Below are positions 1 to 4,576 of a DNA stretch of 5,123 nucleotides, piece after piece. Each line of letters opens with the position of its first letter. Within the stretch, counting starts at the first letter, position 1. The stretch lies in NCBI GenBank assembly GCA_027082895.1, contig JALWTJ010000284.1, positions 1-5,123 on the forward strand. Direction: 5' to 3'. This DNA comes from Hyphomicrobiales bacterium (GTDB lineage: Bacteria; Pseudomonadota; Alphaproteobacteria; Rhizobiales; Devosiaceae). Position numbers and translations under genes: made by a program. The notes below the pieces were generated by a model. It saw only the letters and a program-made list of their open reading frames with translations, had not been told where the DNA came from and ran no database searches.

Positions 1-614
1 GCTTCGGGACGTACCAGCAGGGGGGCGGAAATTTCGGTAAACCCGTGTTCGCGCGTGTGCAGATCCAGCATGAACGCAGCAAGAGCCCGCTCCAGCCGGG
101 ACAGTTCACCCCTGAGCACAACGAAGCGGGAACCGGACATGCGGGCCGCCGCCTCGAAATCCATCAGGCCCAGGGCCTCCCCCAACTCGTAATGCTCCCT
201 GGGATTGAAATCAAAGCGCGTGGGTTCCAGAAAGCGGGAAATTTCCACATTGTCGTTTTCGTCCGCGCCATCGGGCACGTCATCCTTGAGCAGATTGGGC
301 AGGGCCAGCAGGCGCGCATGCAGGGCCTCGCTCAACTCGCGCACCCTTTCTTCACTCCGCTGGATTTCGGCCTTCAGATTGCCGACCTCTGCCAGAAGCC
401 GGGCAGCTTCTTCTTCATCCCCCTGCCCCTTTGCCTTGCCAATCTGGCGCGAAGTGGTGTTGCGCTTTTCCTGCAATTCGTTCATGTGCGCAACGGCGGC
501 GCGCCGCGCGTCGTCCATTTCCAGCAATTCGCCGGACAGGCTTCCCAGCCCCCGGCGGCGCATGGAAGTGTCAAACTGTTCTGCGTTGTCGCGCAGCCAT
601 TTCATGTCGTACAT
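1..614 (-). CDS. serS: Seryl-tRNA synthetase, N-terminal part (runs off left edge)
   Basis: Cytoplasmic class II aminoacyl-tRNA synthetase that charges tRNA-Ser (and tRNA-Sec where present) with serine using ATP. 204 codons are visible and the frame is open to the window edge. The start MYDMKWLRDN fits the usual SerS opening (M-x-D-I-K-W-I-R), which supports ATG at 614; ATG at 605 (codon 4) is the alternative. Residues about 34-108 are charged and heptad-like (KRNTTSRQIGKAKGQGDEEE and on to the HARLLALPNLL turn), matching the antiparallel coiled-coil arm that holds the tRNA long variable arm. Residues 109-150 contain the family linker DDVPDGADENDN and the HYELGEALGLMDFE segment. Residues 151-204 enter the catalytic domain through SGSRFVVLRGELSRLERAL and end at EISAPLLVRPE, the motif 1 region. 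Motifs 2 and 3 lie outside the window. It is downstream of tatC but separated by 206 nt that include a repeat, so it may not depend only on the tat transcript. No strong Shine-Dalgarno site precedes it. The identification is secure. Confidence 0.96.
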   Translation of the reverse strand, partial: MYDMKWLRDNAEQFDTSMRRRGLGSLSGELLEMDDARRAAVAHMNELQEKRNTTSRQIGKAKGQGDEEEAARLLAEVGNLKAEIQRSEERVRELSEALHARLLALPNLLKDDVPDGADENDNVEISRFLEPTRFDFNPREHYELGEALGLMDFEAAARMSGSRFVVLRGELSRLERALAAFMLDLHTREHGFTEISAPLLVRPE

Positions 615-622
615 GTGTCCGC

Positions 623-640
623 CCGGAGCATTCGCTCCGG
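623..640 (-). promoter_or_regulatory. GC-rich hairpin just upstream of the serS start
   Basis: The minus strand reads CCGGAGC-GAAT-GCTCCGG, a perfect 7-bp inverted repeat around a 4-nt loop. Only 8 nt (GCGGACAC) separate it from the serS ATG at 614. The only SD-like purines outside the stem are the weak GCGGA, so a folded hairpin would lie where the ribosome normally docks. The structure is seen directly; a role in translation control is inference. It is not a terminator in this position, because no U-run follows and a gene start does. Confidence 0.4.
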
Positions 641-718
641 TCCCTTGAATTCAGATCCCCCACCACCCGCACGCCAGCGGGCATGCGCAGCAGATCCGGG
701 CAGTATCATGGCAGGTGT

Positions 719-824
719 CTAGAGCACTTCCCGAAAAGTGTGAAGCGGTTTTCGGACAAGAAGTGCGGAAATATTAAACAGATAGAGCGTGGTCTTGATT
801 CCATCAGAAACAGACACGCTCTAG
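719..824. repeat. 106-bp bipartite palindromic intergenic repeat
   Basis: The element is bounded by a perfect 7-bp terminal inverted repeat, CTAGAGC (719-725) and GCTCTAG (818-824). Its first half forms a long stem: GCACTTC (724-730) pairs with GAAGTGC (760-766), and CCGAAAA (731-737) pairs with TTTTCGG (749-755), with a 4-nt bulge (756-759) and an 11-nt loop. Its second half forms another stem: TAGAGCGTG (783-791) pairs with CACGCTCTA (815-823), capped by TGAT/ATCA (796-799/803-806). The TAGAGC at 720-725 recurs at 783-788, so the 3' arm can pair with either copy. From memory, near-identical sequences containing CCGAAAAGTGTGAAGCGG are dispersed in many copies in alphaproteobacterial intergenic regions (RIME-like palindromic elements); the family name is not certain. 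The element overlaps the last codons of tatC and fills half of the tatC-serS gap. It has no coding capacity and is probably a non-autonomous repeat. Confidence 0.85.
770..823 (-). terminator. Possible weak transcript end or 3' stabilising hairpin after tatC
   Basis: On the minus strand the second stem of the repeat (9-bp TAGAGCGTG/CACGCTCTA with an inner ATCA/TGAT pair) is followed by the T-rich stretch TCTGTTTAATATTT. It starts at the tatC stop codon, where an operon terminator would be expected. The T-run is interrupted and the stem is AT-containing with mismatches inside, so this is at best a weak intrinsic terminator; a role in protecting the 3' end of tat mRNA is equally possible. Confidence 0.25.
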
Positions 825-1681
825 GGGTTCTGTGCCGCCTCTGCCGCTTCCTTCTCCGCCCGGCGCCGTTCGACCATTTTTACCGACCAGATTGAAAGTT
901 CGTAAAGCAGCAGCATAGGCAGAGCAAGCCCCATCTGGGAGATGGGATCGGGGGGAGTGAGGAAGGCAGCAACGATCAGTACGCCGACCACGGCATATTT
1001 GCGCCAGGACTTCAGACTGTCCGAGCCGACCAGACCGATACGGGCCAGAAGGGTCAGCACAACCGGCAACTGAAAACTGACGCCAAAGGCCAGAATGAGC
1101 GTCATGATCAGGGACAGATATTCAGAAACCCGCGGCAGCATCTCGATGGAGACGTTTTCTCCCGTTCCCCCCTGCATTCCAAGAAAGAAGCGCAGGGCCA
1201 GGGGCATCACCCCGTAAAACATTACGGCGGCCCCGAGCACGAAGAAAATGGGCGTGGCAATCAGGTAGGGCAAAAAGGCGCTGCGCTCGTTCTTGTAAAG
1301 GCCCGGCGCAACAAAGGCATAAATCTGGGAGGCAATTACCGGGAAGGCGAGAAAAACGGCACCAAACAGGGACAGGGTCAGCTTGGTGAAGAAGAATTCC
1401 TGGGGCGCCGTATAGATCAGACGGACGATCTGGTCCGGTCCGGCAGCGGTCTTGTAGGGCTGGAGAAGAAAATTGTAGATCCAGTCAGAGAGGAAGAAAC
1501 AGACAACAAACAGAACCGCAATGGCCACCAGGGAATAGATCAGGCGTGTGCGCAGTTCGGCCAGATGCTCGAACAGGGTGGCTTCGGTGCCCGCCAGCTC
1601 GTCTTCCTTTTTCGCGTCATCGGCAACGGGATCGGAAACCGTGTCCGGCACGGTCGAATTACTGGAATCGCCTGATGTCAT
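821..1681 (-). CDS. tatC: Twin-arginine translocase subunit TatC
   Basis: Polytopic inner-membrane receptor of the Tat pathway; with TatB it binds twin-arginine signal peptides of folded precursors and nucleates the TatA pore. The 286-aa product has six predicted membrane segments (about 46-64, 103-124, 137-160, 187-213, 227-241, 247-265). Family hallmarks are visible: HLAELRTRL at 39-47, FVAPGLYKNER at 123-133 with Glu132 matching the E. coli Glu103 position, AFGVSFQLPVV at 198-208, and FLTPPDPISQ at 240-249 with Asp245. At 204 a Gln replaces the Glu170 of E. coli, a substitution I recall from other alphaproteobacterial TatCs. Before the first motif there is an acidic N-terminal extension of about 38 residues (10 Asp/Glu, 2 Lys), longer than in E. 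coli. The ATG overlaps the tatB stop as ATGA, indicating translational coupling. The C-terminus (ERRRAEKEAAEAAQNP) ends in a stop codon lying inside the downstream repeat. The identification is secure. Confidence 0.98.
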   Translation of the reverse strand: MTSGDSSNSTVPDTVSDPVADDAKKEDELAGTEATLFEHLAELRTRLIYSLVAIAVLFVVCFFLSDWIYNFLLQPYKTAAGPDQIVRLIYTAPQEFFFTKLTLSLFGAVFLAFPVIASQIYAFVAPGLYKNERSAFLPYLIATPIFFVLGAAVMFYGVMPLALRFFLGMQGGTGENVSIEMLPRVSEYLSLIMTLILAFGVSFQLPVVLTLLARIGLVGSDSLKSWRKYAVVGVLIVAAFLTPPDPISQMGLALPMLLLYELSIWSVKMVERRRAEKEAAEAAQNP

Positions 1682-2334
1682 TTTGCGGTCGCCTTGCCCG
1701 TGGCCGTCCCGGCGGCAGTGGTTTTCTTGTCAGTGGTCTTTGCCGCAGCAGTCCCTGTTGCGGAAGCTTTGGCGGTGCTGGCCTTTGCAGAACTGGCAGC
1801 GCTGCTCTTGGACGCTCCCTTGGACGCTCCCTTGGCCGCTCCCTTGGCAGCGCCACCCTTGGGCGCACTGCTCTTGGGCGTACTGCTCTTGGGCGTACTG
1901 CTCTTGACGGCTCTTTTGCTGGTCCCTTTTCCGGTGGCCTTGGCCGCACTCTTGCGGGTCTTACCGCTAGTCTTTTTTGCGGGAGCAACACCTGAAGTGT
2001 CACGAATCTGGTCCACGACGCTCTCGGTTTCCGGATCGTCCGGAACCAGCTTGCCCGAGGGCACCACCTTTCCATCGGGAGTAATGGAGTTGAATTCGTC
2101 CTCGATCTTGCGCCGGGTCTCCTGCAAGGGGGCAGCGATAGACCGTTTGATATCCTTGAGCTCGTCCACGGCCGTCACCTTGTTCAGTTCGGCCTTGAAC
2201 TCGTTGCCCATCTTGCGGATGCTGCCCATGGCACGGCCCACCTGCCGCAACATGGCGGGCAAGTCCTTGGGACCGACGACGATCAGGGCGACCGCCGCAA
2301 CTACCATCATTTCCGTCCAGCCAATGCTCAGCAT
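1678..2334 (-). CDS. tatB: Twin-arginine translocase subunit TatB with a lysine-rich tail
   Basis: Single-span inner-membrane component that partners TatC in the Tat receptor complex. The 218-aa product begins MLSIGWTEMMVVAAVALIVV, with the conserved Glu8, followed by the hinge GPKDLP (Pro22) and an amphipathic helix at about 25-60 (LRQVGRAMGSIRKMGNEFKAEL). A second helical stretch runs to about 85 (PLQETRRKIEDEF). TatB rather than TatA is indicated by IGWTE, the VGPKDLP hinge, the length, and its place directly before tatC. Residues 118-218 are low-complexity Lys/Ala/Ser/Thr/Gly: 22 Lys and 2 Arg against one Asp, with repeats of SSTPK and GASK/GAAK. E. coli TatB is 171 aa and its tail is not of this histone-like type. 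The gene starts 49 nt after tatA with only a weak SD (AAGAG) and overlaps tatC by 4 nt. The core identification is secure; the tail's function is unknown. Confidence 0.96.
   Translation of the reverse strand: MLSIGWTEMMVVAAVALIVVGPKDLPAMLRQVGRAMGSIRKMGNEFKAELNKVTAVDELKDIKRSIAAPLQETRRKIEDEFNSITPDGKVVPSGKLVPDDPETESVVDQIRDTSGVAPAKKTSGKTRKSAAKATGKGTSKRAVKSSTPKSSTPKSSAPKGGAAKGAAKGASKGASKSSAASSAKASTAKASATGTAAAKTTDKKTTAAGTATGKATAK
1807..1854 (-). repeat. 12-bp tandem repeat inside tatB (GASK/GAAK units)
   Basis: Four successive 12-bp units on the plus strand: cttggacgctcc twice identical, then cttggccgctcc, then the diverged cttggcagcgcc. On the coding strand each unit is four codons (GASK, GASK, GAAK, GAAK). 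The period is a multiple of three, so gain or loss of units keeps the tatB frame. Confidence 0.9.
1858..1902 (-). repeat. 15-bp tandem repeat inside tatB (SSTPK/SSAPK units)
   Basis: Three successive 15-bp units, cttgggcgcactgct then cttgggcgtactgct twice, differing at one base in the first. Each encodes SSAPK or SSTPK on the minus strand. It sits 3 bp from the 12-bp repeat, so the middle of the TatB tail is built from two adjacent coding minisatellites. Confidence 0.92.
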
Positions 2335-2369
2335 GTCAGCGGCTCTTGCTCCGACGTCAATTTACACAC

Positions 2370-2383
2370 GATCACCCTTGATC
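2370..2383 (-). other. Small inverted repeat directly after the tatA stop
   Basis: The minus strand reads GATCA-AGGG-TGATC, a 5-bp stem with a 4-nt loop, starting at the base after the tatA TGA. It lies in the 49-nt tatA-tatB gap. It could affect tatA mRNA stability or the tatA:tatB ratio, but a short dyad of this size can arise by chance. Confidence 0.25.
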
Positions 2384-2578
2384 TCAGGCGTCGGTGCCGG
2401 ACTTTTCGCTGTCCTTGGAATCTTGCTTTTCAACAGGCTTGGGATCGTCGGCCATTCCGCGCTGGAACGCCTTGATGCCGGATGCGACTTCGCCCATCAT
2501 GCCGGAAATCTTGCCGCGACCAAACAGCAGCAGAACGGCAATCACGATTATAAGGATACCCCACGGTCCAGGATTCAT
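2384..2578 (-). CDS. tatA: Twin-arginine translocase subunit TatA
   Basis: Small membrane protein that oligomerises at the TatBC receptor and lets folded proteins through the inner membrane. The 64-aa product has one N-terminal membrane helix (about 4-19, GPWGILIIVIAVLLLF), the invariant Phe19-Gly20 hinge in LLFGRGKI, an amphipathic helix (about 22-42, GKISGMMGEVASGIKAFQRGM) and a short charged tail ending in SGTDA. Length and FGRGKI indicate TatA/TatE rather than TatB. The ATG at 2578 has a good Shine-Dalgarno site (GGAGAG, 2589-2584) at normal spacing, the best in the tat cluster, as expected for the most abundant subunit. A 78-nt leader separates it from the upstream ABC gene, so tat transcription may begin here. 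The identification is secure. Confidence 0.97.
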   Translation of the reverse strand: MNPGPWGILIIVIAVLLLFGRGKISGMMGEVASGIKAFQRGMADDPKPVEKQDSKDSEKSGTDA

Positions 2579-2595
2579 GTTTTCTCTCCATTGCA

Positions 2596-2614
2596 GTCCG
2601 TGTCAGACACAGAC
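2596..2614 (-). other. Inverted repeat in the tatA leader
   Basis: The minus strand reads GTCTGTGTC-T-GACACGGAC. As RNA this is an 8-bp stem with one G-U pair and a 3-nt loop, ending 6 nt before the tatA Shine-Dalgarno site. As DNA the core GTGTC-A-GACAC (2600-2610) is a compact dyad that could be an operator. The function is unknown; only the symmetry is seen. Confidence 0.4.
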
Positions 2615-2625
2615 CGGTTAAACAC

Positions 2626-2637
2626 GGCGTGCACGCC
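2626..2637. other. 12-bp perfect palindrome in the tatA leader
   Basis: GGCGTGCACGCC reads the same on both strands. It lies between the end of the ABC gene and the tatA leader hairpin, just downstream of a possible -10 element. It may be a protein-binding dyad. It is unlikely to be a terminator, because no T-run follows on either strand and the RNA stem would be only 4 bp. Confidence 0.35.
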
Positions 2638-2643
2638 TTGTCG

Positions 2644-2670
2644 ATCATAGATATTGTCAAACGTGGTCAA
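2644..2670 (-). promoter_or_regulatory. Candidate tatA promoter
   Basis: On the minus strand TTGACC (2670-2665, 5 of 6 to the -35 consensus) is followed 15 nt later by TATGAT (2649-2644, 5 of 6 to the -10 consensus). A second, perfect TTGACA (2660-2655) lies 10 bp after the first but has no acceptable -10 at standard spacing. The 15-nt spacer is short, and the -35 overlaps the ABC gene's last codons (FDHV), whose coding constraint could produce the motif. The position fits a start for tatA transcription. Confidence 0.35.
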
Positions 2671-3802
2671 AAACAAGCACATGATCGGGGTCGATTTTCA
2701 ATCGTATGTCCGTCCCCGGCGGCAAGGCATCGTCAGCCGGTGCCCGCAGCACCAGGGGCGCATCGACGTTTTGCACCTGAATTTCATAAATATCCAGCCC
2801 CAATGCCTGCTGTTTGCTGACAATCCTGGCCGGAACACCTTCATTTTCGGCCGTGCGCGGCAGGATGTGCAACGCACCAACCGCCCGAAAAGCCAGGATG
2901 ACCCGGGCACCATCGGGCCGACCGGGGGTGGGTACGTCACCAAGGGGTGAGCGGGCGAATCCCCCGTTAACCACGACCTCAATTTCCGACTGCGGAGAAA
3001 AGAAACGGGCTGCCTGAAGGTCCGCCGGGTGGCTGAACATGTTGCGGGCCGTATCAATCTGCACGATCTTTCCGTCCCTGAGCAGCGCAATGCGGTCACC
3101 CAGCAACATGGCTTCTTCCGGATCATGGGTGACGATGATCGTCGTTGCATGGGTTTCACGCAGGATGGCGAGGGTTTCGCCACGCACGCTGGCGCGCAGG
3201 CGGGCATCGAGGGACGAGAAGGGTTCATCCAGCATCAGGATCCCCGGCTTGGGCGCAAAGGCGCGGGCCAATGCCAGACGCTGTTGCTGCCCTCCGGAAA
3301 GCTCGTGGGGGTAGGCGTTCTTGCGATCCAGGAGCCCCACCCGCCTGAGGGCGGCCTCCGCCTGTTTTTCCGCCTGGGCGCGGCCCAGACCCTGCATGGC
3401 GAAAGTGACATTGCCCAACAGGGTCATGTGGGGGAACAGGGCGAAATCCTGAAACATCAGGCCCACGCCACGCTTGCCGGGCGATACCGTAACCCCGGGT
3501 GCCGAAGCCAGCATGTCATTGACCCGTATCTCCCCCGCGTCAATGGGCTGAATGCCCGCTGCCGCCCTCAGAATCGTGGATTTGCCGGATCCGGAATCGC
3601 CGAGCAGACAGATAATTTCTCCCGGAACGAGGGAGAAGGAAATGTCCCGCAGTACCTGTCGCCCTCCGAGCCGGACGCCCACATGTTCAAAACGCAATGC
3701 GGAAGCGATGCTGACACCCACGGTGCCCCGCTCCCCCCAGGGAATTGGGCTGCCTGCAGACTCATCACCAGTTTGAACGGGGTCCGGGGATGTTGATGTC
3801 AT
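2657..3802 (-). CDS. ABC transporter ATP-binding protein, FbpC/PotA type, orphan
   Basis: Cytoplasmic nucleotide-binding subunit that would power an ABC importer; the subfamily includes Fe3+ (FbpC), polyamine and sugar ATPases. In the 381-aa form the motifs are: Walker A GDSGSGKST (68-76), Q-loop Gln118 in MFQDFALFPHMT, signature LSGGQQQR (168-175), Walker B ILMLDEP (188-194), D-loop SSLD (196-199) and H-loop His226 in IIVTHDPEEAM. All catalytic residues are intact. Residues about 271-381 form a C-terminal regulatory/TOBE-like domain (ILAFRAVGAL ... DIRLKIDPDHVLVF). The spacing and the AARFF segment after the ABC domain resemble Fe3+-type ATPases, but the substrate cannot be named. The A-loop aromatic is replaced by Leu45 (GVRLGG). 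ATG 3802 is chosen; TTG 3838 would add 12 residues and has an SD-like GAAGAAGG 7 nt upstream, so it is a real alternative. It follows scpB by 39 nt with no permease or binding protein in the window, and sits inside an otherwise conserved scp-tat block. Confidence 0.9.
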   Translation of the reverse strand: MTSTSPDPVQTGDESAGSPIPWGERGTVGVSIASALRFEHVGVRLGGRQVLRDISFSLVPGEIICLLGDSGSGKSTILRAAAGIQPIDAGEIRVNDMLASAPGVTVSPGKRGVGLMFQDFALFPHMTLLGNVTFAMQGLGRAQAEKQAEAALRRVGLLDRKNAYPHELSGGQQQRLALARAFAPKPGILMLDEPFSSLDARLRASVRGETLAILRETHATTIIVTHDPEEAMLLGDRIALLRDGKIVQIDTARNMFSHPADLQAARFFSPQSEIEVVVNGGFARSPLGDVPTPGRPDGARVILAFRAVGALHILPRTAENEGVPARIVSKQQALGLDIYEIQVQNVDAPLVLRAPADDALPPGTDIRLKIDPDHVLVFDHV

Positions 3803-3841
3803 GGTCAATCGGTCTTTCGCAGGGGCTGGATGGGGCAAAGG

Positions 3842-4576
3842 CTAACCTTCTTCCCCGTCATCGTCATCCTCAAGCGGATCCTCGTCTTCACGCAACCCAC
3901 CGTCAAAGGGTAACGGAATCTGCATGTCCTGGGGCAGACGACTGGACAGAAGCCCCGCCCCCTTCAATTCTTCCAGTCCGGGCAGATCGGAAAGGGACTG
4001 AAGCGAAAAATGATCGAGAAATTCGGGGGTAGTGCCATAGGTCACGGGACGCCCCGGGGTGCGCCGCCGGCCGCGCATGCGCACCCAGCCCGCTTCCATC
4101 AACAGGTCAAGAGTTCCCTTGCCCGCCGTAACCCCGCGGATTTCCTCGATTTCGGCTCGGGTTACCGGCTGATGGTAGGCAATGATGGCCAGGGTTTCCA
4201 GGGCCGCGCGGGAGAGGGAACGGGTGGCCTTTTCTTCCCGCCGCAGCAGAAATCCCAGGTCCGGCGCGGTTCGGAAGGCCCAGCCCTCGCCGCGCTGAAC
4301 AAGGTTGATGCCACGGGACCGGTAAATCCCGGCCAGTTCCTCCAGCAGGGCCGCAATATCGGCTTCAGGGTTGAGGAAGGGTTGCATCGCGTCCACGCCA
4401 AGAGGTTCGGGAGCGGCAAACAGCAGGGCTTCCAGAACCCGCAGGTGGCGCCGCCTCACCTCTCCTTCGTCCTCAATCGGCCTGGCAGCATCGTCCCGCT
4501 GACCGCCATGCGCACCCGCTTCAGGCGCATCGGCAAGCCCCTGCCCGGCCATGGCATTTTCACGTTCCTTACTCAT
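3842..4576 (-). CDS. scpB: Segregation and condensation protein ScpB
   Basis: Winged-helix accessory subunit of the SMC-ScpAB condensin; two copies bind the middle of the ScpA kleisin and modulate the SMC ATPase during chromosome compaction and segregation. The 244-aa product has a variable N-terminus (1-40), a first winged helix starting RRRHLRVLEALLFAAPEPL (41-59), the hallmark LSRAALETLAIIAYHQPVTRAEIEEIRGV region (121-149), then GKGTLDLLMEAGWV and GRPVTYGTTPEFLDHFSL (175-192) of the second winged helix, DLPGLEELKGAGLL (197-210), and a very acidic tail (11 Asp/Glu in the last 15 residues). The ATG at 4576 is chosen because it overlaps the scpA stop as ATGAGTAA (8 nt), with GGGAG about 15 nt upstream; ATG 4552 (MAGQG, residue 9) is an alternative. 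A longer frame back to 4783 lies inside scpA and carries no ScpB-like sequence. The identification is secure. Confidence 0.95.
   Translation of the reverse strand: MSKERENAMAGQGLADAPEAGAHGGQRDDAARPIEDEGEVRRRHLRVLEALLFAAPEPLGVDAMQPFLNPEADIAALLEELAGIYRSRGINLVQRGEGWAFRTAPDLGFLLRREEKATRSLSRAALETLAIIAYHQPVTRAEIEEIRGVTAGKGTLDLLMEAGWVRMRGRRRTPGRPVTYGTTPEFLDHFSLQSLSDLPGLEELKGAGLLSSRLPQDMQIPLPFDGGLREDEDPLEDDDDGEEG

Noticed and set aside
666..681. CCCGC-ACGCCA-GCGGG inverted repeat in the tatC-serS gap
   Set aside because: A 5-bp stem in GC-rich DNA is expected by chance, and there is no T-run or other context.
45..722. Plus-strand open frames opposite serS (45-722, 205-648, 431-895)
   Set aside because: They lie opposite the serS coding sequence and run into the palindromic repeat; products look like random antisense translation.
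716..744. Possible serS promoter TTCACA-17-TAGACA on the minus strand in the repeat
   Set aside because: The -10 matches only 3 of 6 and the -35 is part of the repeat's own palindrome; too weak to annotate.
1807..1902. Direct repeats considered as a CRISPR array
   Set aside because: Units are contiguous 12- and 15-bp coding repeats without spacers and lie in the tatB frame.
1659..2075. 138-aa minus-strand frame rich in RPRAV and RPRER repeats
   Set aside because: It is a shifted reading of the tatB tandem repeats and crosses into tatC; it has no start context or family resemblance.
1694..2650. 318-aa plus-strand open frame opposite tatB and tatA, with hydrophobic N-terminus
   Set aside because: It is the antisense of secure tatB/tatA genes; the hydrophobic Leu/Ala/Val run is the complement of the Lys/Ala/Ser codons and repeats. 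There is no recognisable family.
3029..3796. 255-aa plus-strand frame opposite the ABC gene, and 4010-4918 opposite scpB/scpA
   Set aside because: The minus-strand genes carry full family motifs; these are GC-rich antisense shadows.
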